DNA of 64,000 nucleotides from an uncultured Marinicella sp. (GCA_947502925.1 CANNBS010000006.1:62001-126000); one strand, 5' to 3'. Positions 19,368 to 28,776 are shown, counted from the first letter of the stretch. Made by a program: numbers and translations. Notes: generated from the sequence alone by a model not told the origin.

Positions 19368-21240
19368 AGAAGTTATCATGGCATTGATTTGGCTGGCTTT
19401 AGTCGGCCTGTTGTATGTCCTGAAAACCGGTCCCAATTATTTTCAGCCCACTGAAAGCGATCTGATGATGGAGCAAGCCATCGATGATGAACCACCTGAA
19501 ACTCAAGTGGTGACAAAAAATCAGAACAACAGCCTGCCCGAAACCATTCGCACCCGGGTTGAAATTCCAGGTTGGCTGCCTGAAGACCTGAACTTTAACG
19601 AAGAAGACCTGACCACAGATGATTTAATTACGCTGGCACAGTTGGCCATTGACAATGACCATGTATTTTTTCCAGAACGTGAAAATGCCTTGTTTTATGT
19701 GATGTCAGCCAAAAACGCCGACCACAATTCCCCTCAGATCGACCAACTCATCCAGGACTTACACACCCGACTTGACCAAGCAGCCACCCAGGCCATCGCT
19801 GACTATGATGTTGAAAAATTAACAGCCCTAACGGCCAGGCTAAAATCATTGGCACCTGAAGATGAGAAAATCGCTGAATATAGCGATCAAATCAGCACCC
19901 TGATTACCCTGCAACAGCTGACCCGGGAAGCCAATGAATTACTCATTAACAATGATTTGTACGCTTTTAACCATGAAGACGCCATTCATAAGTTTCAACA
20001 GGCACAACAATTGGATGTCGATTATCCACCGCTGATTGAATTAGAAAACCAGTTGTTGGCCACCATCAGTCAGCAGGCCATCCGCGCCGCTGAAGAAGGT
20101 GATTTCGATGTGGCCCAGGCACAATTAAGAATCTTAGGTGGCTTGAACAGCGACCACCCCATGTACACAAAAACCATCCAACAAGTGGATAATCAAAAAC
20201 AACAGCGTTTTAATTACTTAGATCGCCAGTTTTATCTGGCCATTCAGGCGCTGCAACTGAATCGGGCTGAAAAACTGCTGAATGAATTAAGCCAACTTAA
20301 ACTTGAAGCCGATTTACTTCAACCCTATCAACAACAACTTAAACAAGCACAAACTTACGGTGCTTATGCTATTTTTGATGTTTTTTCAGATAATTTAACC
20401 CAAGGTGATCAAGGTCCGGCCATGGTGGTGATGCCGGTGGGCAGTTTCTTTATGGGCCGGGCCGATGGCCCAAAATATCAAAAACCGGCCCACTGGGTTA
20501 ATTTTGAAAACGCTTTTGCAGTTTCTCAGCATGAAATAACCGTTGATGAGTTTGCGGTTTTTGTTAACGACAGCGGCTATAAAACCACCGCCGAACAATT
20601 AAACCGAAGTGTGATTTATAACCCCCGTACAGGCCGCTTTAAAAATAAGTATGGAATCAACTGGCGCCACGATTACCTGGGTAAACGCGCTGACGGCAAC
20701 CTACCGGTGATTCATGTTTCCTGGCATGATGCGCAGGCTTATACCGATTGGTTGGCTGAACAAACTGACGAATCGTATCGATTGCTGTCAGAAAGTGAAT
20801 TTGAATATGTGCTTAAAGCCGGTTCCCAAGAGCCCTTCCCCTGGGGCGTCAACCCACCCCCTGAAAATTATGGTAACTTAAGCGGCAGTAAAGATCGCTT
20901 ACGCGGAAGCCGGGTGCGCTGGCGTGAAGGCGTGAATCAATACGGTGACGGCTATTGGGGGCCGGCACCGGTTAAACAATTCAGCCCTAATGTCTTCGGT
21001 CTTTACGACTTAAGCGGTAATGTCATGGAATGGGTGGCCGACTGCTGGCATGACAGTTATTTTAGGGCCCCTGAAGATGGCATTGCCTGGATTAATAAAG
21101 GTTGTGAAAAACGCGTTATTCGCGGGGGTCATTGGGCCAGTGCTTTGCAGGAATACCACAGCAGTCACCGTAAACAAAGTGACGATGATTTCACCGACCC
21201 CCGAGTGGGATTTCGGGTGGCCAAATCACTCAAGCCCTGA
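19357..21240 (+). CDS. Membrane-anchored protein with C-terminal formylglycine-generating-enzyme (SUMF1) domain
   Basis: A 627-residue protein with a single N-terminal membrane segment (MALIWLALVGLLYVL) and a long helical TPR-like region at about 70-345. A C-terminal FGE/SUMF1 domain runs from about residue 350: MVVMPVGSFFMGR, HEITVDEFAVFV, LYDLSGNVMEWVADCW, RVIRGGHW and DPRVGFRVA. Such domains occur in sulfatase activators and in many envelope proteins without that activity. No sulfatase gene is nearby, so its enzymatic role is open. An alternative start is the ATG at 19378, preceded by AAGAAG. The first 11 bases overlap the nucleotidase gene. Confidence 0.82.
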   Translation: MSIKEVIMALIWLALVGLLYVLKTGPNYFQPTESDLMMEQAIDDEPPETQVVTKNQNNSLPETIRTRVEIPGWLPEDLNFNEEDLTTDDLITLAQLAIDNDHVFFPERENALFYVMSAKNADHNSPQIDQLIQDLHTRLDQAATQAIADYDVEKLTALTARLKSLAPEDEKIAEYSDQISTLITLQQLTREANELLINNDLYAFNHEDAIHKFQQAQQLDVDYPPLIELENQLLATISQQAIRAAEEGDFDVAQAQLRILGGLNSDHPMYTKTIQQVDNQKQQRFNYLDRQFYLAIQALQLNRAEKLLNELSQLKLEADLLQPYQQQLKQAQTYGAYAIFDVFSDNLTQGDQGPAMVVMPVGSFFMGRADGPKYQKPAHWVNFENAFAVSQHEITVDEFAVFVNDSGYKTTAEQLNRSVIYNPRTGRFKNKYGINWRHDYLGKRADGNLPVIHVSWHDAQAYTDWLAEQTDESYRLLSESEFEYVLKAGSQEPFPWGVNPPPENYGNLSGSKDRLRGSRVRWREGVNQYGDGYWGPAPVKQFSPNVFGLYDLSGNVMEWVADCWHDSYFRAPEDGIAWINKGCEKRVIRGGHWASALQEYHSSHRKQSDDDFTDPRVGFRVAKSLKP

Positions 21241-21386
21241 TTCAATTAATCCAATAGAATGTTAAATATCTATTAATCGTTTTATGCTATCGATTTTAGT
21301 GAATAGTGTATTCAAAAATATCAATTATACAAAGCTTAAAATAAGCCTTATAATAAATATACATTAACATTAAAGAGTTAACCAAT

Positions 21387-21854
21387 ATGTCTATTAATAC
21401 AGGATTAAAACAAGAAAACAGAAGTGAAATTGTCGAAGGTTTAAGCAAATTACTGGCTGACAGTTACACCTTATATTTAAAAACCCATAATTACCACTGG
21501 AATGTAACCGGCTCGATGTTCACCACATTACATGAATTGTTCGAAGAACATTACCTGGAATTGGCCGAAGCAGTGGACGTCATTGCCGAACGCATCCGAG
21601 CGCTGGGTGAATTTGCCCCCGGTTCTTACCAGGCGTTTTCAAAAATCACTGAAATTCAGGAAGAAACCGAAGTACCCGAAGCCAAGGTGATGATTAAAAA
21701 CCTCCTGGATTCTCATGAAACCATTATCCGCCATGCCCGAAAAGTCATCACCTCAGATGCCATTGAAGGCGATGAAGTCAGTGCTGACTTACTCACCCAA
21801 CGCATGGAATTTCATGAAAAAACTGCCTGGATGTTACGATCACTGCTGGACTAA
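21387..21854 (+). CDS. dps: Dps-family ferritin-like DNA-protection protein
   Basis: A 155-residue Dps/ferritin-like protein that stores iron and limits peroxide damage. The inter-subunit ferroxidase ligands match the Dps pattern: H37 (NYHWNVTG), H49 (TLHELFEE), E53, D64 and E68 (VDVIAERI). The N-terminal lysine-rich DNA-binding tail of E. coli Dps is absent, so DNA binding is uncertain. The upstream 146 bases are AT-rich with AAAGAG just before the ATG. A strong terminator follows. Confidence 0.9.
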   Translation: MSINTGLKQENRSEIVEGLSKLLADSYTLYLKTHNYHWNVTGSMFTTLHELFEEHYLELAEAVDVIAERIRALGEFAPGSYQAFSKITEIQEETEVPEAKVMIKNLLDSHETIIRHARKVITSDAIEGDEVSADLLTQRMEFHEKTAWMLRSLLD

Positions 21855-21872
21855 TATCCTGATTACAACGCA

Positions 21873-21904
21873 AAAAAAAGGAACCAAAAACGGTTCCTTT
21901 TTTT
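21873..21904. terminator. Bidirectional terminator between dps and hpf
   Basis: GGAACC / GGTTCC stem with an AAAAAC loop, flanked by seven paired A/T bases on each side. It can end both dps and the convergent hpf gene. Confidence 0.9.
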
Positions 21905-21907
21905 ATA

Positions 21908-22222
21908 TTAAGCTTCTCGTCTTTTTTGGACCGTTTTCCGCACAGAACGGTTAATCCGGTCCGCAGCGCCATCAATGGCCGCATGAATGTTTTTATCATG
22001 ATGGGTCACCGCAAACGGTTTTAAACCCCGTAAACGCACCTCCATGGTACAGCGCAAATCATCATCACCGCCCTTATGGCCATTTTCATCGGCCACATGA
22101 ACCTCAACCCGGGTCACCTGGTCTCTAAAATTATGCAGTACATCAAACATCAGATTCTCAACATAATTTTGTAAAGACTCACCACCTTCAATATTGTGAT
22201 CATGATTAACTAAAACTTGCAT
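21908..22222 (-). CDS. hpf: Ribosome hibernation factor, HPF/RaiA family
   Basis: A 104-residue protein of the HPF/YfiA family, which binds the 30S decoding site in stationary phase and inactivates ribosomes. It starts MQVLVNHDHNIEG and contains the typical RVEVHVADENGHKGG and CTMEVRLRGLKPFAVTHHDKNIHAAIDGAADRI. It has the short form, with no C-terminal dimerisation domain. GGAGAG precedes the ATG at a good distance. It is not in the rpoN cluster where hpf usually sits in Enterobacteria; pairing with dps here joins two stationary-phase functions. Confidence 0.88.
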   Translation of the reverse strand: MQVLVNHDHNIEGGESLQNYVENLMFDVLHNFRDQVTRVEVHVADENGHKGGDDDLRCTMEVRLRGLKPFAVTHHDKNIHAAIDGAADRINRSVRKTVQKRREA

Positions 22223-22332
22223 AGGACTCTCCTAAAATAAAGACAAAATGGCATAGACTGCCTGATAACTTAATTCTGGGGTCTAATTAATTAATTTCAA
22301 AGCGTAAATTAAAAAAACAATCGACAAAATCC

Positions 22333-22360
22333 TTGCCATTAACATTAAAATAACTATACT
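22333..22360 (+). promoter_or_regulatory. tRNA-Leu promoter
   Basis: TTGCCA (22333-22338), 16-base spacer and TATACT (22355-22360), ending 12 bases before the mature tRNA 5' end. Confidence 0.7.
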
Positions 22361-22372
22361 TTACTTTCCCAT

Positions 22373-22459
22373 GCCGGGGTGGCGGAATTGGTAGACGCGC
22401 CGGATTCAAAATCCGGTTCCTTCACAGGAGTGAGAGTTCGATTCTCTCCCTCGGCACCA
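22373..22459 (+). tRNA. tRNA-Leu, anticodon CAA
   Basis: An 87-nt class II tRNA. The acceptor GCCGGGG pairs with CCTCGGC (one G.U), and the D arm GGCGGAATTGGTAGACGC is typical of tRNA-Leu. The anticodon stem CCGGA/TCCGG encloses loop TTCAAAA with anticodon CAA, reading UUG. The long variable arm TTCCTTCACAGGAG, the T loop GTTCGATTC, and an encoded 3' CCA are all present. No further tRNA follows and no terminator is obvious. Confidence 0.97.
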
Positions 22460-22514
22460 CGTTATTCAATACCCTCTTATACAAACTTTACTTTTAAGCA
22501 TTTCGCGCCTTCGA

Positions 22515-22886
22515 TTATTCTTGCTGGTGACTTTTTGATGTTTTTTGTTCAAGGTCAGCAAGCGATTGACAATCACTGTCAGAATCGATAACACCGGCGT
22601 CATTGAGTGGCAGTAACCAATATCGCAATGGATAGCGGTCTTTAAACCGGCATAAGTGCTGTAATAAAGCTCGAGTTTCAGAGGTGTTCAAAACCACCTC
22701 GATGCGGTAAAAATCTTTATAACCAACAACCTGTTCCTGAATACTATATTGACTGTGTTGACGACTAAAACCAGCCACCTTGGTCATGGTAAAGCCGGAA
22801 ATATGTTCATAGGCAATTAATACATCAACCAGGGTGCTTTTCATAGAGACGGGAATGATAAGGGTTAGTAATTGCTGTTCAGTCAT
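22515..22886 (-). CDS. DUF3240-family protein, accessory to the metal RND pump
   Basis: A 123-residue protein resembling the DUF3240 family, small PII-like ferredoxin-fold proteins often encoded next to heavy-metal RND pumps. The N-terminal LTLIIPVSMKSTLVDVLIAYEHISGFTM and the later FYRIEVVLNTSETRALLQHL match that fold. The C-terminal 25 residues look disordered. It is the last gene of the pump operon and overlaps the pump gene by four bases. A metal-sensing or pump-modulating role is inference from context. Confidence 0.7.
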   Translation of the reverse strand: MTEQQLLTLIIPVSMKSTLVDVLIAYEHISGFTMTKVAGFSRQHSQYSIQEQVVGYKDFYRIEVVLNTSETRALLQHLCRFKDRYPLRYWLLPLNDAGVIDSDSDCQSLADLEQKTSKSHQQE

Positions 22887-25800
22887 GATTTTGTCCTGGA
22901 TTCAATCCGATGGTATAAAAGGGGCAATAGATATAAGGTAATTAAGGTTGATGTAAACAATCCGCCAATCACGACAATGGCCAGTGGTTTTTGGATTTCA
23001 GCACCGGGCCCGGTGGCTAATACCAAGGGTATTAAACCAAACACGGCGGTGGTGGCGGTCATCAGTATGGGGCGTAGGCGATCTGCAGAGCCGGTAATAA
23101 TCACCGTTAACAGGTCGCGGCTTTGAAAACGGATGTCTTGTAAATGAGATAACAGCACAACGCCGTTGAGTATGGCGATGCCCAGTAAGGCGATAAAGCC
23201 CACAGACGCCGGTACCGATAAATATTCACCACTGATAAATAAAGCCAGAACCCCGCCCATTAACGCGAAAGGAATATTGGCCAATATCAGTCCCGCTGTG
23301 ATAAGACTGCCAAAGGTGCTGAATAAAATAATTACAATTAATAACAACACCAGCGGAATCACCGTCAGTAAATTACGACTGGCACGCAGCTGGTTTTCAA
23401 ATTCACCACCGTAAGTGACAAAATAGCCTTCAGGCATGTTTATATTTTGACTCACCTGTTGTTTGATTTCATCCACAAACCCCACCAAATCCCGATCATT
23501 AACATTGGCAGCCACCACTGAGAAACGTTCACCGTTTTCACGCTCAATAATGGCCGGTCCGACGGTGCGTTTTATGGTCGCAATATCCACTAAGGTTACC
23601 AATCGGTTATCCGGCAGCAATATGGATAAACGCTTTAATTCCGCCACAGAGGCCGGCCGTTCACCCAGGTCGCTGTCATAAGCCCAATAAACCGGCGTTT
23701 TAATTTTACCGTCTATGGTGTACGAAAATGGTTCACCATCCACCTGAATCCGTAGTAATTTAGCCAGCTGCTGGTTGGTTAAACCATGTTGCCTGGCCAG
23801 TTCATTGTGTAAAGAAATACTGATGTAATCGCCACCATCAATCAGAGTCATTTGCACATCAACACTGCCCTCAACGCCTTTCACCTGATGCGAAATTTGT
23901 TCAGCCAGCTGTGCCAGAACCTGTGTATCTTCACCAAACACTTTAATGGCGACGGTTCCGCTGCTGCCTGTTAACATTTCCGCTGAACGCATCTGGATGG
24001 GTTGGGTAAAGGCAAAGTTAATACCGGGATATTGTAATAATACCTGTCGCATGGCATCGATTAATCTGTTTTTATCCTTATAACGCCAGTCCTTCATTGG
24101 TTTCAGTGTCAAAAAGATATCCGTTTCATTTAAACCCATGGGGTCCAGGCCCAGTTCATCTGAACCGGTGCGTGCCACAATTTGTTCAATTTCAGGAATT
24201 TCAGCCAGTAAGTGCTGTTCAATGTCTTTGTCGAGCTGAAGTGATGATTGCAGATTAATGGTGGGCACTTTTTCCAGCTGAATAATGATGTCACCTTCAT
24301 TCAGAACCGGCATAAAGGTTTTACCGATAAAGCTAAACAGCACAACACTGGCGATAAAAACAAGACCAATAATTGTCACGAACCAGCGCGGTGCGAGCAG
24401 AATCTTTTTTAACGATCGTTGATAAATAGATTGTACCTTGATTAAGTATTTCGGCACTTTGCTGCGATTTTGACTAATCATCCAGGAAGCCAGCACCGGC
24501 ATCACAGTAACGGCAGTTAACAATGCCGACAATAAGGCAAACACAATGGTCATCGCCACCGGTGTAAACAATTTCCCTTCCAGGCCGGTTAATGTCAGTA
24601 ACGGAATAAACACCACAATAACAATCAGGGTGCCGGAAAATACCGGTTTGATAATGTCACCGGTGGCACGATAGATGAGATGTAACTTAGGCAGGTGTTT
24701 GTTTTTTTGTAGTGCTGTGACGGTGTTTTCTACCACCACCACCGCCGAATCCACCAACAAACCAATGGCAATCACCAAACCGCCTAAGCTCATTAAATTA
24801 GCCGTCAGACCAAATTGTTGCATGAGATAAAAGGTCAAGATAACCGCGATTGGAATCGAAGCGGCCACCACCAACGAAGCCCGTAAATTACCCAAAAACA
24901 AGGCCAACAACACCGCCACCAGAAAGATTGCCTGGAACAGCGCTGAACTGATGGTACTGACTGCGGTATCAATCAGGTCTTTGCGGTCATAAAATATATT
25001 TATATCAGTACCCGCCGGCAGCGTTTCCTGTATTTGTGATAACTTGTCACGCACCGCCGCCACCACCTGTGCGGTGTTGCTGTTTTTTAAAGCCACCACC
25101 AATCCCTGCGTGGTTTCATGGCCGTCTTTTGTGACACCGCCGTAACGGGTTAACTGTCCCACACTGAGCCGACCCAAATCAGATAAGCGATAGCTTTTAT
25201 TGTTTTTATAAATAATTAAATCCGCCACATCCTCAAGTTGATGCATCCGGCCTTCAGTGCGGATAATCATCGAATCGGTGCCGGTGTTCATGCGACCGAC
25301 GGCGCCATTGAGGTTACTTTGGTTCAGCGTGTTTTCAATGTCTTCAAGACCGATACCGGTCTGTTGCAGGCGGCTGATATCCGGCGTAAACTGGATGGTT
25401 TTAGTGTAGCCGCCCAGTACATTAACATCGGCCACACCCGACACCGTGCGTAATGCCGGTCGGATTTGCCAGTCCAGTAAATGTTTTCGCTGCTGCAGAG
25501 AAAGCTGCGGATTTTCCACCGTAAACATAAACATTTCACTTAACGGTGTACTCATGGGAGCCATACCGCCACTTATACCCGGCGGCAAGCTGTTCCATAA
25601 ACCCTGTAATCGTTCACTGACTTGCTGTCTGGCCCAATAAATATCGGTTTGTTCAGTAAAATCCAGGGTAATTGAAGTAATCGAATATTTTGTGGTGGAC
25701 CGCAAAATGGCTTGGTTGGGAATACCCAGTAATTCAGTTTCAACCGGTCGAGTAATTTGTGCCTCGATTTCTTCTGCGGTCATCCCCGGGGCTTTAATAA

Positions 25801-25948
25801 TCAGATTAACCTGAGTGGCCGAAATATCCGGAAAGGCATCAATCGGCATATTTTTCCAGGCCAAAAAACCCATTAACATAGCAATACTTAATAATACACT
25901 GACAAACAAACGTTGTGTCAGCGCAAATCTGACTAAAGCTTTTAACAT
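22883..25948 (-). CDS. Heavy-metal efflux RND transporter, CzcA/CusA type
   Basis: A 1021-residue inner-membrane proton/metal antiporter of the HME-RND family. It has the two-fold RND layout: 12 membrane segments and two large periplasmic loops. Typical marks are NMPIDAFPDISATQVN at the start, the helix-IV motif AIGLLVDSAVVVVEN with its proton-relay aspartate, and TQPIQMRSAEMLTG in the porter domain. The latter looks more CzcA-like than CusA-like, and VDSAVVVVEN differs from both the Czc (VDGA) and Cus (VDAAI) forms. The metal is therefore not settled. It overlaps the adaptor gene by one base and DUF3240 by four. Confidence 0.9.
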   Translation of the reverse strand: MLKALVRFALTQRLFVSVLLSIAMLMGFLAWKNMPIDAFPDISATQVNLIIKAPGMTAEEIEAQITRPVETELLGIPNQAILRSTTKYSITSITLDFTEQTDIYWARQQVSERLQGLWNSLPPGISGGMAPMSTPLSEMFMFTVENPQLSLQQRKHLLDWQIRPALRTVSGVADVNVLGGYTKTIQFTPDISRLQQTGIGLEDIENTLNQSNLNGAVGRMNTGTDSMIIRTEGRMHQLEDVADLIIYKNNKSYRLSDLGRLSVGQLTRYGGVTKDGHETTQGLVVALKNSNTAQVVAAVRDKLSQIQETLPAGTDINIFYDRKDLIDTAVSTISSALFQAIFLVAVLLALFLGNLRASLVVAASIPIAVILTFYLMQQFGLTANLMSLGGLVIAIGLLVDSAVVVVENTVTALQKNKHLPKLHLIYRATGDIIKPVFSGTLIVIVVFIPLLTLTGLEGKLFTPVAMTIVFALLSALLTAVTVMPVLASWMISQNRSKVPKYLIKVQSIYQRSLKKILLAPRWFVTIIGLVFIASVVLFSFIGKTFMPVLNEGDIIIQLEKVPTINLQSSLQLDKDIEQHLLAEIPEIEQIVARTGSDELGLDPMGLNETDIFLTLKPMKDWRYKDKNRLIDAMRQVLLQYPGINFAFTQPIQMRSAEMLTGSSGTVAIKVFGEDTQVLAQLAEQISHQVKGVEGSVDVQMTLIDGGDYISISLHNELARQHGLTNQQLAKLLRIQVDGEPFSYTIDGKIKTPVYWAYDSDLGERPASVAELKRLSILLPDNRLVTLVDIATIKRTVGPAIIERENGERFSVVAANVNDRDLVGFVDEIKQQVSQNINMPEGYFVTYGGEFENQLRASRNLLTVIPLVLLLIVIILFSTFGSLITAGLILANIPFALMGGVLALFISGEYLSVPASVGFIALLGIAILNGVVLLSHLQDIRFQSRDLLTVIITGSADRLRPILMTATTAVFGLIPLVLATGPGAEIQKPLAIVVIGGLFTSTLITLYLLPLLYHRIESRTKS

Positions 25949-26958
25949 TATTCGCCCCCCATACCCAACAGCATCCCTTTAACGGCTGCTACAGAGTCAG
26001 ATAACACCAACAGTCCGCTTAAATCCTCAGCGGACTTAAAATAATAGTACTTTTGATCACCGTGGATGACCGTCACCGGACGGGCATTAATCTGATTGTT
26101 CTGTTTAACCAAAATATGCATCTGCCCCTGATAGTCAAACACACTGTCTTTAGGCGCCTGATAGGCCTGATTTTGATAATGCGGCATGACTTTGAGCTGC
26201 TGACCGGGTAATAACTGACATTCAGGTTTAAGCGCTTCAGTCCAGAGTTCAACAAAATAACCATCACTGTTCTGAGCCACCCGGTCAACCGCCAATACAC
26301 ATAAATCGGTGCTTATGGATGTGACCTGTAAAGCCGTTAGCGCAGATAAACGCAGCTGTAAACGGATACCTTCAGCGGCTAAAACTTCACCTAAATAGAG
26401 ATTTTCGCTTTGCCCAAACGCATCAGGCGGTAAGTAAATGCCCGCCTGAGGTGCTTTGAGGTAAATCTGATCATCCCGGTTTGTGGTTTCAACCCATTCA
26501 TTAAAATGACGAAAATGCGCCAGCGCCATATTTTGTTGCTGATACTCGGTGACAATTTGCTGCCACTGGCCGGCACTGATTTGATTGTTTTTCATCAGCT
26601 TCAGATTATTCTGGTAGCGCTCACTGGCCACATCAAAGAGGGCTTTTTGTGATTGATATTGACTTTGGAAATGATGAACTTCACTGCCTGACAACCTCAA
26701 CAGACGCTGACCTTGAGCCACTGCACTACCGGCAGACACCAACACATCAATTTGCTGCGGCCGAAAAGGTGCGGTGATTTGATAAGCGGCACCCGGCAAA
26801 TAACTGACTTGCGCCGGCACCGGCTTTAAATCAAAGCCCGAAACTTCCTTTATAGGTTGAAAATCGAGGTTTAATGCACCGAGTTTGTCCAGCGCAATTG
26901 ATTCGGCAGCTAAATCGGAAAAAGAGAGTAAGCTTAGAAGGGCAATCAGTGTTTTCAT
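25948..26958 (-). CDS. Periplasmic adaptor (membrane fusion protein) of the metal RND pump
   Basis: A 336-residue CusB/CzcB-like adaptor linking the inner-membrane pump to the outer-membrane channel. A signal peptide at 1-19 (LIALLSLLSFSDLAAES) is followed by a lipoyl/barrel-sandwich half (ITAPFRPQQIDVLVSAGSAVAQGQRLL), a helical hairpin at about 95-150, the matching second half, and a C-terminal beta-barrel. No N-terminal metal-binding domain is seen. It overlaps the channel gene by four bases and the pump by one, so the three are translated as a coupled set. Confidence 0.85.
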   Translation of the reverse strand: MKTLIALLSLLSFSDLAAESIALDKLGALNLDFQPIKEVSGFDLKPVPAQVSYLPGAAYQITAPFRPQQIDVLVSAGSAVAQGQRLLRLSGSEVHHFQSQYQSQKALFDVASERYQNNLKLMKNNQISAGQWQQIVTEYQQQNMALAHFRHFNEWVETTNRDDQIYLKAPQAGIYLPPDAFGQSENLYLGEVLAAEGIRLQLRLSALTALQVTSISTDLCVLAVDRVAQNSDGYFVELWTEALKPECQLLPGQQLKVMPHYQNQAYQAPKDSVFDYQGQMHILVKQNNQINARPVTVIHGDQKYYYFKSAEDLSGLLVLSDSVAAVKGMLLGMGGE

Positions 26959-28163
26959 AATGGAATACCTAAGGTTTGGTTTTGACGGGCTTTGTTGCGT
27001 TCGATATAAAGTTGATTCAGTTCGGCAGCGAATAGGTCATCCTGCGCCTGAATCATCTGCTGTAAATACACGGTTTGCGTGATTTCATTCATCTGATAGA
27101 CCTGTTGCAGCTGGCTTATCAGTTGTTGCGCCAGTTCTGCCTGCTGCGCCAGTAATGGCTGCTGTTGTTGTAAACGGCGCTGCGCTGATTGCAGTTGTAA
27201 CCAGGCTTGCTTAATTTCTGTGTGGGTTTTGAGTAAAGTCAGGTGAATGTCCTGCTGGCTGTTTTGCCAGTCCAGTTGATCAGACTGGGGAACGGTTTTT
27301 ATCGCCGAAATCGGAATACTGACCTGAACACCCATCTGGTTTTCATGAAATCCCACATCACGAACCTGTTTGGCCACCACCCCGAGCGACCAGTTCTGAT
27401 GGCTGCTGAGGCTGTTTTCATAGCGCAATTCAGCCTGATCCAGTTGAGCTTGTAACACGCTTACACGGGGGTGGTCATTAATGAATTGCGAGAAGTCGCC
27501 CCGGATGGTTTCCCGATAATTATCAGGTATGGCATCGCCACCGGTTAAAGCCCTGAAATGATGGCGGGCTAAATCAACCTGTTCGCTGATAGACTCGATG
27601 TCTATCTGGGTTTGCAGCAGCGCATTTTTTATCATCATCCATTGAGTTTGTGACAACTGATTATTGTCAGCCAATGCTTTTGCATTGCGTTGCTGCTGTT
27701 GCAGCCACTTAATCTTACTGTTGGCAATCTGTAACCGCTGTTCACTGATGAGGCATTGCCACAACACCTCTCTGATTAAACCCGACAGATACAAGCGATG
27801 CATCTGTTGCCGTTGATGTTGTAAGTGCTGATTCTGGCTGACAAGCTGATCATCCAGTTGTCGCCGACCGGCTGATTTAATGGGGAGCTGTAAATTAGCC
27901 TCATATTCATCCGCAGTTTGGCTGTCGCTGCCATATAAGGTGGAAAGCTGTAAGCTGGGGGTATCACCAAGCCAGCCGGACACAGCGGTTTCGGTCTCTT
28001 TTAACGGTTGTCCTGAAAGGCTGTTTTCCTGCGTGTAGCTGATGCTTTGCGTCAATAGTTGATGTAAGTTTTCAGCTGTCTCGGCTTTCACCCTGTCGGC
28101 CTGGAAACCGACAATCAGAAAAACAATGATTAATTTTTGCTTTGTCATGGCAGTGCTGTACAT
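26955..28163 (-). CDS. TolC/CusC-family outer-membrane efflux protein
   Basis: A 402-residue exported protein with two long helical repeats rich in Q and L (LQHQRQQMHRLYLSG, then LQLQSAQRRLQQQQPLLAQQAEL), typical of OEP-family channels. A signal peptide ends near residue 28 (IVFLIVGFQADRVKAE). No lipobox is visible. It is the first gene of the pump operon. An ATG at 28148 is an alternative start giving a neater signal peptide. It is divergent from the LuxR-type regulator with 106 bases between them. Confidence 0.8.
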   Translation of the reverse strand: MYSTAMTKQKLIIVFLIVGFQADRVKAETAENLHQLLTQSISYTQENSLSGQPLKETETAVSGWLGDTPSLQLSTLYGSDSQTADEYEANLQLPIKSAGRRQLDDQLVSQNQHLQHQRQQMHRLYLSGLIREVLWQCLISEQRLQIANSKIKWLQQQQRNAKALADNNQLSQTQWMMIKNALLQTQIDIESISEQVDLARHHFRALTGGDAIPDNYRETIRGDFSQFINDHPRVSVLQAQLDQAELRYENSLSSHQNWSLGVVAKQVRDVGFHENQMGVQVSIPISAIKTVPQSDQLDWQNSQQDIHLTLLKTHTEIKQAWLQLQSAQRRLQQQQPLLAQQAELAQQLISQLQQVYQMNEITQTVYLQQMIQAQDDLFAAELNQLYIERNKARQNQTLGIPL

Positions 28164-28207
28164 TAAATAGTAGAATCAATATAGTTTTTCTGGCATAAAA
28201 AAACATC

Positions 28208-28219
28208 GGTCAGATGACC
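28208..28219. promoter_or_regulatory. Possible operator between the pump operon and its divergent regulator
   Basis: GGTCA-GA-TGACC, a 5-bp inverted repeat lying inside a wider GGCAT (28192-28196) ... ATGCC (28221-28225) inverted repeat, halfway between the two divergent start codons. The position suits a shared operator, but no known consensus is matched. Confidence 0.25.
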
Positions 28220-28269
28220 TATGCCGCTGTAAAAGGCTGATTTCAAACAACATTTAGAATTAGATAAAT

Positions 28270-28776
28270 ATGATTAAAGATAAACTAATTGCTTTTGGAC
28301 TGGTGCTTATCATGTTACTCAATCTGGCAGACTTAATCGCCGATATCAGTATGAATGTGGCGTTATGGCATATATTGTCTGAAGGTGCGATTGTGGTTCT
28401 GTCCGGCTGCATGGCGGCTTATTTAATTATTGAAATGCGTCGCCGGAGCCAATCACTCAAACAGTTATCGCATCAACTTAAAGAATCAAAACGTCAACAA
28501 GCACAACTGACCGAGGAATTCAAAGCCGCACGCCATGATTACTTTAAAGCCATCGAGCAACAATTTCATGTCTGGCAACTGAGTAACAGCGAACAAGAAG
28601 TGGCTTTATTGATATTAAAAGGCTTAAGCATCCCGGAAATCGCCATCATGCGCTCCACCAAAGAGAAAACAGTCAGACACCAGGCTTCTGCCATTTACAG
28701 AAAAGCGCAAATTGAAGGCCGACACGAGCTATCGGCCTGGTTTATGGAAGATTTTATCGCAGCCAAAGCCGCTTAA
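28270..28776 (+). CDS. Membrane-anchored LuxR-type transcription regulator
   Basis: A 168-residue protein with two N-terminal membrane segments (LIAFGLVLIMLLNLADLIA and LSEGAIVVLSGCMAAYLIIEM) and a basic linker (RRRSQSLKQ). A coiled region follows, then a C-terminal GerE/LuxR helix-turn-helix: SNSEQEVALLILKGLSIPEIAIMRSTKEKTVRHQASAIYRKA. There is no receiver or ligand-binding domain, so it would be a one-component regulator tied to the membrane. It is divergent from the RND metal pump and is the natural candidate to control it, but this is inference from position. Confidence 0.75.
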   Translation: MIKDKLIAFGLVLIMLLNLADLIADISMNVALWHILSEGAIVVLSGCMAAYLIIEMRRRSQSLKQLSHQLKESKRQQAQLTEEFKAARHDYFKAIEQQFHVWQLSNSEQEVALLILKGLSIPEIAIMRSTKEKTVRHQASAIYRKAQIEGRHELSAWFMEDFIAAKAA

